Assembly (NCBI GenBank): GCA_900696685.1
Contig: CAADHA010000075.1
Span: forward strand, 59,033-123,032
Source: an uncultured Planctomycetota bacterium
GTDB taxonomy: Bacteria; Planctomycetota; Phycisphaerae; Phycisphaerales; UBA5793
Direction: 5' to 3'
Length of the DNA: 64,000 nucleotides
Numbering within the stretch: the first letter of the stretch is position 1; the number at the start of each line of letters is the position of its first letter. Shown here piece after piece: positions 51,412 to 61,472 of this stretch. The notes under the pieces were generated by a model. That model worked only from the letters and a program-made list of their open reading frames with translations. It made no database searches and was not told where the DNA came from. Position numbers and translations under genes: made by a program.

Positions 51412-51950
51412 TTCGATCGCCGCGACCGGGATCGACAGGTCGGTCGTACTCACGAGCGCGTGGTCAGGCGCGGGATGCATGAGGAGCGCTTTCACAGAAG
51501 CACGAGTGGCGAGTACAATGCCTCTTGCGGGCATACCACCGGTCAGTCGCCCGCCCAACTTCCGTGAACCCGGAGGTCCACGAGCGGTCAATGCGGTCAT
51601 CAAGCAGTTGCCAGTTGGCGGAATAGTACATGAGCCGCATCTCATCAAGGCTGCCGAAGGCCGGCGAGCGAGCCCGCTTCACGCTGCGCCAGTGCAGGGC
51701 ATTGTACTCGTACTGCCCGAGCACGGCTGCGTTAATCTTGACTTCCGTGAGGCGGTTCCACGCGTCGTGCGTGTAGTATTTCGTGGCTGTCGCGGGCAGG
51801 CCCTGCTCGGTCATGTTGCCGGCTTTGTCGTACGCAAAGGGGATCGTGCCGCCGATCTCTTCGATCTCGTTGGCGAAGTTGTGGGTGCGTTCGGTCTCTT
51901 CGTCGGGGCTGGATGAGGTGTAGTTCCCATCGCCGTTGGAGTCATTCCAG

Positions 51951-53191
51951 GGACCTCTGAACAACCTCCACGATGAGGTTCGATGACTGAAATCCGAGCG
52001 GAGTTGGTGTTCGTGGTTCATCACTGGTGTCGAAATCGGTTCAGAATCGCCAGGCGTTGCTCCGCGATTCGCCCGGGTTGCGGCCATTTGCCGCTTGCCG
52101 CCCCTCTGAACAACCCTCGCGCGCCGTCTTCACCCGCCTCCGGCCAGACTCAGGCTGCGTTTCCAGTTGTAGGCGATCAGGTTGAAGGCGAAGTCCAGTT
52201 CGTTGCGTCTCAGGCCCCGGTATCTTACTTTGCGGTATCCCGCGTTCTTCATCCACGCAAACGGATGCTCCACCACCGCACGCACCGAAGCAATCATCCT
52301 ATTAATACGCTTGAGCAGCGGCGGAAGCTCCCCCTGGCCACGCTTGCGCTTGAACGCGATCGCGCAGCACACGCCGCGCTCCTCCAGTGCCGCCTCACGC
52401 TCAGCGCTGCGGTAGGCGCTGTCCGCGACCACCATCTGCATCTCGTCGGCCGTGAGTTCATCGATGAAGTTGCTGTCGTGCGGAGCCGCGTCGGAGAAGC
52501 GGTAGTCCTTCACCAGGCCGCTGCGGTCGGCGGCGATGTGCCCTTTGTAACCAAAATAAGTCTCGCCTCCCTTGGCGGTGAACGACGCTTCGTCATCGCG
52601 CGTGCTCGTGCCGTCTTCACGCTTGCTGCCTCGCGCCTGCTCGATGATGGTCGCGTCCACGAGCGTGCCGTCATGGACGAGCAGGCCGCGCTGCTCGAGT
52701 TGACGCAGCGTTTCATCGAAGAGGCGGCGATCCAGCCTCGCCTCGCGCAGGCGCTTGCGGAAGACCACGAAGGTCGTCTCATCAGGCGTGGAGTCGCTCA
52801 GCGACAGGCCGACGAAGCGGCGGAACGACAGGCGGTCGCGCAGACACTCTTCCAACTGCACATCCGAGAGGCCGAACCACTTGGCCAGCATCATGCACTT
52901 GAGCATCATCAGCGCCGGCCATGCCGGGCGGCCGCCTTTGGGATTGGGCTGATACTCGGGCAACTTGAGAATCGGCTTGACCAGCGCATCCCACGCCACC
53001 GCCGCATCGAGCCGATCAAGCAGCGCCGTGGTGCGCGGCCCGCCGAGTCCATCCATCCATGCATCCATCAGGCCACGATCCGCATTGCGCCGCTCAGCCA
53101 TGTTCATCACTCCTCTTCCGGCAGGCCCATCCCGCCGAACACTTGTACCGATTCATCGCCCGAAGGTTGCGCCAGGTTGTTCAGAGGGCCC
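51951..53191. mobile_element. IS5-family-like insertion sequence (1241 bp)
   Basis: Ends carry near-identical inverted repeats: GGACCTCTGAACAACC at the left (51951-51966) and the complement of GGTTGTTCAGAGGGCCC at the right (53175-53191). A 5-bp direct duplication TCCAG flanks it (51946-51950 and 53192-53196). The full RHS gene shows the uninterrupted target sequence (near 55597), which confirms the junctions. One transposase gene on the minus strand. Confidence 0.85.
52130..53101 (-). CDS. IS5-family DDE transposase
   Basis: 323 residues. The DDE residues are visible in LVHDGTLVDATI, MVVADSAYRS and VRAVVEHPFAW, with the YRKVRYRG ending of IS5 transposases. ATG 53101 is used because AAGAGGAG is eight bases upstream; in-frame ATG 53107 and GTG 53110 are possible. 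The frame is intact, so the element may be active. Confidence 0.88.
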   Translation of the reverse strand: MAERRNADRGLMDAWMDGLGGPRTTALLDRLDAAVAWDALVKPILKLPEYQPNPKGGRPAWPALMMLKCMMLAKWFGLSDVQLEECLRDRLSFRRFVGLSLSDSTPDETTFVVFRKRLREARLDRRLFDETLRQLEQRGLLVHDGTLVDATIIEQARGSKREDGTSTRDDEASFTAKGGETYFGYKGHIAADRSGLVKDYRFSDAAPHDSNFIDELTADEMQMVVADSAYRSAEREAALEERGVCCAIAFKRKRGQGELPPLLKRINRMIASVRAVVEHPFAWMKNAGYRKVRYRGLRRNELDFAFNLIAYNWKRSLSLAGGG

Positions 53192-53304
53192 TCCAGATGG
53201 AATCCCAGTTGCCGAGCATGTCCAGCGCCCACTTCTGCATCGTTGCAGCGGCGATAGACCTCGCAGCGTCTCGCGAGGCGAGCCGCCACGAGTGCCGCCA
53301 AGGC

Positions 53305-53790
53305 TCAGATAATATTAGGTCGATAATCTCGATCATCGCGACTCGGACCGAGGCAACGACATAATATGATGCCGGGTCGGTGTGTGCCCTGCATGAACCC
53401 AAACATGTCAGCAAGCGCCCGCCTAAATGCAAGCACGGCGTATCCCCCGGGTTCTGCATCCACGCATTGCTCTTGGGATACATTGGCGGCATATTCCTCT
53501 GAGATCGAGAGTTGCACCCAATGCTGCCGACTTAATAGCATGAGATCGGTGCGCAAATCTGCGCAGCAAACCATTCCTAATTCCATCAATCGCTCGTGCG
53601 TACAGTTCCACCCATCCATTATCATCCGAAAGTAAGCCACGGGTGATGCATTCCGCTCCAGTGCGCCCAACAGCAATGACTCAACGCGCTGGACTTCAAG
53701 ATGCTGCGAATCGGCATGCGCCATCAGCGAGGCAATCTGTGTTAGGACCGGGTCGCTACAGACGACGAAAGTATAAAGCCATCTGCTCAT
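53305..53790 (-). CDS. Hypothetical protein after the RHS gene, candidate immunity protein
   Basis: 161 residues, mostly helical, with several Cys and no export signal. It starts five bases after the stop of the giant RHS gene on the same strand, which is the usual place for immunity genes. The base composition is less GC-rich than the RHS shell, as for the RHS tip. No known immunity family recognised; the function is inference. Confidence 0.55.
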   Translation of the reverse strand: MSRWLYTFVVCSDPVLTQIASLMAHADSQHLEVQRVESLLLGALERNASPVAYFRMIMDGWNCTHERLMELGMVCCADLRTDLMLLSRQHWVQLSISEEYAANVSQEQCVDAEPGGYAVLAFRRALADMFGFMQGTHRPGIILCRCLGPSRDDRDYRPNII

Positions 53791-53795
53791 GCGCC

Positions 53796-56700
53796 CTACT
53801 CCGGCACGCAGATCGTTTCACCGACATCGAGCTTGTTGGCGTCCCTGCTCTTCGCAGATCGCGCGCATTCGGCTTTGGCGCTATTCCACGAGCGAGTCCT
53901 ATTCGTTCGTTGTCGCCACAAGGACCAGCATGTGTCACCAACACCAACAACATATGGAACAAAGCCGGGCGGACAAGTAGGCGAGCACGCGGCTGGTTCT
54001 TCAGCACTGCAATCTGCAATCGCTTCGCCAACGGCACTTTGGAGATCGGCCAACAGCGCCGCGGCTTCTGCTTCGCTGAGTTCAATTTCCTCGCACACCG
54101 GATACCAGTCAGGTGGAATTGTGGCAGCGCTTGCCTCTGAGGCAGTCATATCCAGAACCGACAGGAAGAAGAACAACGCCCCCCCAATCGACCATGAACC
54201 CCCACCTCGAATCGTGCGCCCCCCAGCGGCTCCCGCTGCTCCTCCTGTGCCCACGGATCGTCCTGCTAGAGAATGCGCTCTGTCAAGCATCTTCTCAAGA
54301 ATGGCCCCGAGTCGATCTTCGACACACCTGCGAACGGCAGTATTGGTGATTCCAGGGAGTTTGCTACCTCCATGCATCATCTCTTCAACAATGGCACCCG
54401 TTGCCTGCGTCCATCTCCATCGGACGAGTTCGCGGACGGTCTTGCCTTGAACTTCCATTACCTTTAACTCTGCCCAACTTCCCTTTCCGCAAACCTCAGT
54501 ATACACTCTGATTCTCGATGCGCCGGGGACAGTAACGGTTTCTTTCACTGGGGGCTGTAACCCAGTCGGATCCAAGATTGTTGCAGGAGACGCTAGCACG
54601 TATTCGTATAGATTGAATCCAGTTATGTACTCCAGCAGGTCTCTCTCCAACCACCTTCCCAGCACGGGGTCGTACCAGCGAAATCGGACGAGATACTGCC
54701 CCGTCTCAGCGTTGAACACATACCCGTCCCACGCGATCGGATTGTCCGGCCCGTGGCGCGTCGAGCCGCCGCTGCCCGTGGACACGAAGGAAACCATCCC
54801 GCTCGCCAGCGCCGCCTGATCCGCCCCGCCAGTCAAGGCAGCAAGGGTCGTGCGGTCAGCCGTGCTGATTGTGCCGTCGCGGTTCAGATCCTGCTCGGCC
54901 TTGTAGTTCGCCTGGCCGATTGAGTTGCTTCCCAGACCGATGGTCGTGACCAGCGCGGCGTCATCGGCCGCGGCCGTCGCCGCGCCGTCACCGGTGACGT
55001 CTCCGCCGAAGTGATGCCGCGCCTTGCCGTAGGCGTCGTAGGTGATGCGCTCGACGATGCCGGCGTTGGGCAGGGCCATCGCCACCGTGCTAAATTGCGC
55101 GTCGGTCACGTAGAAGAAACTGTTGTCCCAGGTGCCGTTGGCGTCGCGGTCGCGCCTTCGCCCCACGGCATCATCGATGTACCGCTTGCCCCAGAAGGTC
55201 TGGGCGCGCTCATCCTCGGTGAAGCCCGAGGTCCACGAGCGGTCGATGCGTTCCTCAAGAAGTTGCCAGTTGGCGGAGTAGTACATGAGGCGCATCTCGT
55301 CAAGGCTGCCCGAACCCGGCGAGCGAGCCCGCTTCACGCCGCGCCAATGCAGGGCATTGTACTCGTACTGCCCGAGCACGGCCGCGTCGATCTTGACTTC
55401 GGTCAGGCGATTCCAGGCGTCGTGGGTGTAGTACTTGGTGGCCGTCGCGGGCAGGCCCTGCTCGGTCATGTTCCCGGCCTTGTCGTAGGCGAAGGGGATG
55501 ACGCCGATCTCCTCGATCTCGTTGGCGAAGTTGTGGGTGCGTTCGGTCTCTTCGTCGGGGCTGGATGAGGTGTAGTTCCCATCGCCGTTGGAGTCATTCC
55601 AGATGGAATCCCAGTTGCCGAGCATGTCAAGCGCCCACTTCTGACCGCCCACGGCAGAGGACCATGAGCCCCCCTCGGCCCCGCGGTCCGCCTGCACGAG
55701 GCGATCGAGGCCGTCATACTCATAGCGGAAGTCGCGGTCGGCCCACGACGCGCCGGGGCGCGCGTCGGTGCGGGTGAGGCGATTGCTCGATCGGTCGTAG
55801 GTGTAGTCGATCTCGACGAGGGGCGGGCGGTCGGGATTGCCGCCGCTGCCGGTCGTGTAGCCGCCATCGACCCAGGCGTGCTTCTTGACGCGGCCGAAGC
55901 GGTCCCAGCCGGGGTAGATGCCGGCGTTCTGGCTGGTGTAAGACTGCATCCGCCGCTTGCCGTCGTGGCTCACAGTCCGGTCAAGCTGAATGTCGGGGGC
56001 GGGGTAGTCTACCTCGGCGACCATGCCGAGACCGAGGTGCCGGTATTCGACCGTGTTCGGTCCGGTGCTGCCGACGCGCATGTGCGTGAGGCGGCTGATG
56101 TGGTCGTCGAGATCGGCGGAAGTCGTGCCGTAGGACTGGTTGTACGCCGAACCATCTGGATATGTGATGGTGCTCAGGCGGCTGTAATTGCCTGAGTCGA
56201 TGTCGGCGGTGGAGTAGGCGTAGCGGACGCGCACGGTGTTGCCGGTGGGCACGCCTGAGCCGTCATAGGCAACCGCGCTGTCGTGGTCCTGGTAGACCTC
56301 CTTGATCTGCCAGAGCGGGGTGTAGGCGAATTCTGCCTGGTTCTTGATCGTGGTCGCAGTCTCGTCGGTGTAAGAGGTGACCTTCTCCAATCGGCCGAAG
56401 TCGTCATAGTCCACACCTATGGCGAGCACCCAGTTATCAATCGGAGTGCTTATCACGGTCACGGCGTCCAACGTGACCCGGCCCAGTTCATCGCGTTCGT
56501 ACTCATGGAGCGTTTCGTTCTGGTCCGCGACCGAGGCAAGTTCTCCGAGGCGGTTGTAGGTGTAGAGCACCTTGTACTCGCGCGTCGTCCCGGCGACGCC
56601 GGTCGACTCATTCGGGTAGCGAACCTCGCTGAGGAGATTGGCCGGGGCGGCCTCGTAGAGGTAGTGCGTTTCCTGGAGATCGCCGCCTGGAATGTGGGCA

Positions 56701-59700
56701 ATTTGCTTGACGATGTTGCCCGCGCCGTCATAGACGAAGCTGGTCACCCGGTCCTCATCGGTTTCGCCGGAGGAGCCGCCGACGCCCGTGATGGTCCAGC
56801 GGCCGTTGCCCGACGACCACTCCGTCACCTCTGCGTTGACGTAGTTCTCCGCCACGGCGATCCGGCGATGCATGGCGTCGAAGAAGATTCGCGTCTGCTT
56901 GCCTTCGGGATCGACGGAGAGGAAGGGTCTTCCACGCTCGTCGTACTCGGTGGCGCTGACGAGGAAATCCTCAAAGTCGATGTCGTCCCACTCGGGAACC
57001 TCGCCCGGGGGCCAGGACGGCGGGGCGTTGCCGGCGCTGAAACGATCGTCGGTGGTGTCGTTCGTGCCGATGTTGACGGTGCGGATGCGGCGATTGAAGT
57101 CGTCGTAGTAGTGACCGACGTAGGTCGGCACGCCGAGAGGCGTTTCGCCGGCCCCGTTGTAGGTCAGCGGCCCGCTGGCCGTGGCGTCGTGAACCCGGCG
57201 CAGGGCCGTGACGAACTCCAGTCGATCGTCGGCCGTGTATTCGTATTCCGTCTGCTCCAGCACGATGTCGTATGGGAGACTCGGAGATAGGCTTCCGTCA
57301 TCGTCGATGGGCGGAGTGCTGTTCCTGCCCGGACCATAGGCATAAAGCGTCGCGTCGCGCACGACGTATGATGCAGCCGTGCGACCGAGGCCGTCGAACT
57401 CGCGCTTGATGATCGGCGAGTTGGGCGACCACTGAACGACTGTGCGGCCGTTGGGGTCGAACCAGGAATTGGTTTGAAGGAACTCGGGGTCGCCGCTGGT
57501 CGGATCGGTCGCGATCGACTGTCGATAGACGAGTCCGCGCTGGCTGTAGTGCGTCTTCACAAAGAGGCCGCGGTTGCCCAGAGGAGTTCCGATGCCTGTT
57601 GGCGTGGCATCGAACACGCCGCGCTCGACGATGCGACTGAGATTGTCGTAGGCCACGAATTCGTGGGGCGAGATTTCGTTGAGCGTCCGATACGGCCGGT
57701 CGCGGAAATCGAAGTCGCGCAGCGTGTCGCGTACGGTGCTGACACCGACATGCTCGCGCACATAGGTCAGGTTGCCGTTGCCCAGGCCTTGCGCGGGGCT
57801 GCCGAATGAGCCACCGTGGTCGAAGTCGTAGAAGTACTCGGCGACCGTCACATTGCTCCCACCGGTCTGCCCGACCTTGACCTTGAGCACACGACCGAGG
57901 ACATCGTATGCGGCATTCTCTGTGATCGTGCCGATCGGATCGGTCATGGTCTTGAGTCGTCCGGCATCGTCGTACGTGTATGCAGTGGCGTACGGATCCT
58001 GGTCGACATCGTGCCAGTCTTCTCGCTTCTCCACGAGGCCCGAGAGCAAATGAGTCACCCGTGAGCGACCGAGTTCATCCGTGAGGGTGTAGTCAATCGT
58101 CGGAGTCGTGACGATCGCGGTGATCTTATGATTGCTCGAGCCGATAACCTCGCCGCCGGCGTTGAACCACGCAATCCGCACATCGCCGCTGAACTCCGAT
58201 CCCTCCTTCGGAGGAAGCATGACCTCCGCGTAGTACAACATGTAGGGCCGCGACTCGATGGAGCGCGTCTCGCGCACCGTGTATGACGAGATTCCTCCGG
58301 GTGCGATGCGCTCGATTTGGCGACCGAGGAGGTCGTAGACATACTCAGTTTCGACGGCGCCGCCGTCGGCGTTCCGGTCGGTCCAGCCCGAGTAGGTCAG
58401 TCCCTCGTGCCCGCTGCCGCCCCAACCCGGCAGCCCGGACTGTGCCGCGTTCCGCACGATGCTCGTGACGCGACCGTGGGCTGCGTCGAAAGTGCGGTTC
58501 GTGAGCGAGTGATCTGCTGCACGACTCCAGATATTCTCGCCGGAGGAACTGTAGAGTTCATATGATTCGTAGTATCCGCCGGAAATGCCCGGGCCATTCT
58601 CGCTGACCAGCTCTGCCTCGGTCTTGATGCGAATCCATGCGACGCGGTCGGTCGAGCTGAAGAAGCCGTACTCGAAGAGCGTCTTCTCGACATCGTCAGC
58701 GTTGGTCGATCCGGCCACGCGGAACCGCTCGATCGAATCGGGCAGCCACTCGCGCGTGGCGTTGTAGGTTGTCTTGGTGATGAGCGTGTAGTCGCCGACT
58801 GTGTTGCTGTGCTTGCCCTCGCCGAGTCGTGTCTCTTCGAGGCGATAGTCCTCGAATGTGTAGGCGTACACGAGTCCTTCATCCGTGTGCGCCGTGTAGG
58901 ACGCCGGATTCGTCGCGTCGGCCGGCGTGTAAGCGGACATCGCGGATGGCGTCATCATGAACTTGAGCGTGCGATCGCTGCCGGTGTTGTACTCGTAGTG
59001 CCAGACCCATTCCCTTTGGTCGCCCGTCGGTTCGACAACCGCCCGGTTCACAAGGTACGGCGCCGTGTAGGGCCCTGTCGGCGACGACTGGAGGCCCTCG
59101 ACGTCGTAGTAGAGCGTACGGAATGTGATGTACCCAGGCACGGACTCGTCGTACAGCTCCTCAAGGATCTTGACGGTGCGATACTCGTCGTTCGTCCCGT
59201 TCGTGAAGTATGTGTAAGTCTGCTTGAGACCCTGCGCGCTAGCGCCGCTACAGCCGCAGCCGCCGGTCTGGAGGAACTGCGTCGCCACGCGACCGAGTCC
59301 GGAGGTCTCGTATCCAATGATCTTGCTCGCCAGGTCGATGAGCAGAATTGGATCGCCTACGGTGGGCGAGAAGACTTCATCGTCGTCCGCGGCCTCAAGC
59401 AGGTCTGCCGCAGTCTCCTTGAGCGCCTTGCTCAGAACAGGATAAAGCGTACCGCCCGACTCCTCATTGCGCCGCTGGGCGATATACTCGATCTGCTCAG
59501 GATTGATGACGAGTTTGAGCTGGTGGTTGCCGCCCTCGACTTCGAGGCGGTCGTCGCTCGTGCCCGGCGTCACACCCTCTCGATGGTACCGGTACTGGGT
59601 GATGCGCTCGTGCGAAACGCTCGGACCGCTCTCAACGCGATCCAAGTGCGTCCGGTGGGTCACCTGGAGCAGGTCGCCGGGAGAGCCGAGGTGATTGTTC

Positions 59701-61454
59701 ACGCCATCCGCCTGATAGAGATAGCTGACCTTCTCGATCTCTCGCAGGACCGTGCTCTCCCACCGAAGCACCTGCATGTAGAGCAGGCGTCCCTTCGGGT
59801 GTCCAAGATCCCACATGAAGCGAATGACCGCCTCGGAGGTGGCCTCGTCAGTCCCGCCAAGGAAGATGCTTTCGAGGCGAGGCTTGCCGTAGCCGGTGTT
59901 GTAGTCGTACCTTCGGATGTTGCCGTACCAGTCTTCTTCCTGATAGAGCATGCCTTTGAGTGGCGCAAAGGTGCCCGAATCGCTCCGATGGTAATACCGA
60001 ATCAGCTCACCCTCATGTGTCTCCTTGTAGACTGGCACTGAATTCAGTGTCGTCTCTTCGAGCCCTGCCGAGCCGCCACTGAGGTAGTACACACCACCGC
60101 CAGCGGCCCTCCATTCGCGAGGATCGCCCCAGGCGAAGCCGATGTGTATGACATACGCGGGCACGAGGTAGTCAAAGCAGGAGAGCGTCCAGCCCTCGCC
60201 GACCAACCCAGCGCCGCCGTAGGCGGGGTTGCTGGTGTAGGTTCGAATCACCTGAAAATCATCGCCGAGAAGCGGCACGTTCAGTTCGATGACGGTTTCC
60301 GCTTTCGAGCCGGAGAACAGGTGAACGGGCGATGCCGAAAGTTCGCCCGCACCGTCCGGGCAGGTCGTCGGGAACTTGTCGTCCCTGCCGTCGAGCACAT
60401 CATCCGGATTTGGCGGATTCGTGATAGCGCTGCCGTCCGGGCACTCGTTCTCGCCCGTAAACCACTCGTCGAGCTGATCGATGACCGCTTCGGCTTCTTG
60501 CTCAGTGAGTGCTCGCTCGAGGATGTCGAGGAGGCAAATGACGATTGACTCACATGTCCAAGGGGGCCCACACTCTCCGTCTGTGTTGTAGAGCAGTTCA
60601 AGGATTTCAACGGGTGTCAACGACCCTCCTAGGTTGCACTTAAATGGATTCGTTATGAGCTCCTTCAGATCATCGCAATCCAGAGGTTGAGATGAGAGAC
60701 CGAACACGGAGAGGTCTACATTCGTTTGCTCGAATACATCTTCCCCTTCGGGACACCAGTCACAACCGTCAACGCATGTAACTGGGTGCGGCACATCACA
60801 AAATCCTGATTCCATGTCTAGGCACACAGTCTTTTGGTAATACCAAGAGCCTTCGTTGCAGGAGGTATTCGGTTCGAGGGCGCCACCGTCGAAAGATGAC
60901 CAAACTTCATCCGGAGTACCGTAAGCGTCCAAGTTTGTCCGTGGCGGGTAATATGCTCTTACGGTCCATGTTGGGTCCGCGCCGAGGCTATTACCACCGT
61001 AGAACACTACCAGCACTTCAAGTTCATCACCCTCATACTCTTCCGAGTCGCAATCCTGGAATCTCGGATGGCCCAACGTGAACTCACTCAATCCGACGAC
61101 GCCTCGAAAGCTCACCGTGTTGTCGGACGGGCTTGCGGTAGTCTCGTTGCATCTGAAAAACGGGATAGTGGCGCTTATCACATCGTACTCAATCCATTGG
61201 GCACTTGACGGATCCTGGCACTCGCCATTGACGCAGGCTGACCACCAAAAGCCACGAGTGACTGTGATGTTGACTTGGCTATCGCAAGCGAAACAGCACG
61301 TTTCGACTTCGCCACCGTTACCATCGTATAGAACTACTTCGCAGGTGAGATCCTGAGCGACCTGTGCCGAGGCACCGCCGTCCGCGCCGAGGCAGACAGC
61401 CATCCAACACAGGGAAAGCCGCAATACTTGGCGAATCGCGAGGACATGCATCAT
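53796..61454 (-). CDS. Giant secreted RHS-repeat protein with dockerin-like insert and LysM-like C-terminus
   Basis: 2552 residues. A signal peptide (RLSLCWMAVCLGADGGASAQ) precedes a Cys-rich region and a DUF6531-like start (SASPVHLFSGSKAETVIELN). Many RHS/YD repeats follow (YDDAGRLKTMTDPIGTIT and similar) to the core motif YDPVLGRWLERDLLEYITGF. A dockerin/EF-hand-like insert sits before the core (GDVTGDGAATAAADDAAL, then DLNRDGTISTADRTTL). After the core, about 270 residues form the variable tip, with a membrane-like SIGGALFFFLSVLDM. The last 50 residues resemble LysM (PYVVGVGDTCWSLWRQRTN, LDVGETICVPE). It follows the DUF1573 gene by 18 bases. The shell should encapsulate the tip; toxicity is inferred. 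Confidence 0.85.
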   Translation of the reverse strand: MMHVLAIRQVLRLSLCWMAVCLGADGGASAQVAQDLTCEVVLYDGNGGEVETCCFACDSQVNITVTRGFWWSACVNGECQDPSSAQWIEYDVISATIPFFRCNETTASPSDNTVSFRGVVGLSEFTLGHPRFQDCDSEEYEGDELEVLVVFYGGNSLGADPTWTVRAYYPPRTNLDAYGTPDEVWSSFDGGALEPNTSCNEGSWYYQKTVCLDMESGFCDVPHPVTCVDGCDWCPEGEDVFEQTNVDLSVFGLSSQPLDCDDLKELITNPFKCNLGGSLTPVEILELLYNTDGECGPPWTCESIVICLLDILERALTEQEAEAVIDQLDEWFTGENECPDGSAITNPPNPDDVLDGRDDKFPTTCPDGAGELSASPVHLFSGSKAETVIELNVPLLGDDFQVIRTYTSNPAYGGAGLVGEGWTLSCFDYLVPAYVIHIGFAWGDPREWRAAGGGVYYLSGGSAGLEETTLNSVPVYKETHEGELIRYYHRSDSGTFAPLKGMLYQEEDWYGNIRRYDYNTGYGKPRLESIFLGGTDEATSEAVIRFMWDLGHPKGRLLYMQVLRWESTVLREIEKVSYLYQADGVNNHLGSPGDLLQVTHRTHLDRVESGPSVSHERITQYRYHREGVTPGTSDDRLEVEGGNHQLKLVINPEQIEYIAQRRNEESGGTLYPVLSKALKETAADLLEAADDDEVFSPTVGDPILLIDLASKIIGYETSGLGRVATQFLQTGGCGCSGASAQGLKQTYTYFTNGTNDEYRTVKILEELYDESVPGYITFRTLYYDVEGLQSSPTGPYTAPYLVNRAVVEPTGDQREWVWHYEYNTGSDRTLKFMMTPSAMSAYTPADATNPASYTAHTDEGLVYAYTFEDYRLEETRLGEGKHSNTVGDYTLITKTTYNATREWLPDSIERFRVAGSTNADDVEKTLFEYGFFSSTDRVAWIRIKTEAELVSENGPGISGGYYESYELYSSSGENIWSRAADHSLTNRTFDAAHGRVTSIVRNAAQSGLPGWGGSGHEGLTYSGWTDRNADGGAVETEYVYDLLGRQIERIAPGGISSYTVRETRSIESRPYMLYYAEVMLPPKEGSEFSGDVRIAWFNAGGEVIGSSNHKITAIVTTPTIDYTLTDELGRSRVTHLLSGLVEKREDWHDVDQDPYATAYTYDDAGRLKTMTDPIGTITENAAYDVLGRVLKVKVGQTGGSNVTVAEYFYDFDHGGSFGSPAQGLGNGNLTYVREHVGVSTVRDTLRDFDFRDRPYRTLNEISPHEFVAYDNLSRIVERGVFDATPTGIGTPLGNRGLFVKTHYSQRGLVYRQSIATDPTSGDPEFLQTNSWFDPNGRTVVQWSPNSPIIKREFDGLGRTAASYVVRDATLYAYGPGRNSTPPIDDDGSLSPSLPYDIVLEQTEYEYTADDRLEFVTALRRVHDATASGPLTYNGAGETPLGVPTYVGHYYDDFNRRIRTVNIGTNDTTDDRFSAGNAPPSWPPGEVPEWDDIDFEDFLVSATEYDERGRPFLSVDPEGKQTRIFFDAMHRRIAVAENYVNAEVTEWSSGNGRWTITGVGGSSGETDEDRVTSFVYDGAGNIVKQIAHIPGGDLQETHYLYEAAPANLLSEVRYPNESTGVAGTTREYKVLYTYNRLGELASVADQNETLHEYERDELGRVTLDAVTVISTPIDNWVLAIGVDYDDFGRLEKVTSYTDETATTIKNQAEFAYTPLWQIKEVYQDHDSAVAYDGSGVPTGNTVRVRYAYSTADIDSGNYSRLSTITYPDGSAYNQSYGTTSADLDDHISRLTHMRVGSTGPNTVEYRHLGLGMVAEVDYPAPDIQLDRTVSHDGKRRMQSYTSQNAGIYPGWDRFGRVKKHAWVDGGYTTGSGGNPDRPPLVEIDYTYDRSSNRLTRTDARPGASWADRDFRYEYDGLDRLVQADRGAEGGSWSSAVGGQKWALDMLGNWDSIWNDSNGDGNYTSSSPDEETERTHNFANEIEEIGVIPFAYDKAGNMTEQGLPATATKYYTHDAWNRLTEVKIDAAVLGQYEYNALHWRGVKRARSPGSGSLDEMRLMYYSANWQLLEERIDRSWTSGFTEDERAQTFWGKRYIDDAVGRRRDRDANGTWDNSFFYVTDAQFSTVAMALPNAGIVERITYDAYGKARHHFGGDVTGDGAATAAADDAALVTTIGLGSNSIGQANYKAEQDLNRDGTISTADRTTLAALTGGADQAALASGMVSFVSTGSGGSTRHGPDNPIAWDGYVFNAETGQYLVRFRWYDPVLGRWLERDLLEYITGFNLYEYVLASPATILDPTGLQPPVKETVTVPGASRIRVYTEVCGKGSWAELKVMEVQGKTVRELVRWRWTQATGAIVEEMMHGGSKLPGITNTAVRRCVEDRLGAILEKMLDRAHSLAGRSVGTGGAAGAAGGRTIRGGGSWSIGGALFFFLSVLDMTASEASAATIPPDWYPVCEEIELSEAEAAALLADLQSAVGEAIADCSAEEPAACSPTCPPGFVPYVVGVGDTCWSLWRQRTNRTRSWNSAKAECARSAKSRDANKLDVGETICVPE

Positions 61455-61472
61455 AGTATAGTATGGCCCCTT

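Larger units (their letters stand above)
51556..53240 (-). pseudogene. Orphan RHS fragment, split by an IS element
   Basis: Two pieces (about 53240-53192 and 51950-51556, read on the minus strand) are nearly identical to the RHS-repeat region of the full gene at about 55640-55220 (segments LDMLGNWDSIW, AYDKAGNMTEQGLPATATKY, NRLTEVKINAAVLGQYEYN). The frame breaks after TSGFTE and before QKWALD, so it is a truncated copy. The IS5-like element lies between the pieces. This is like the displaced tip cassettes of RHS loci. Confidence 0.8.
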
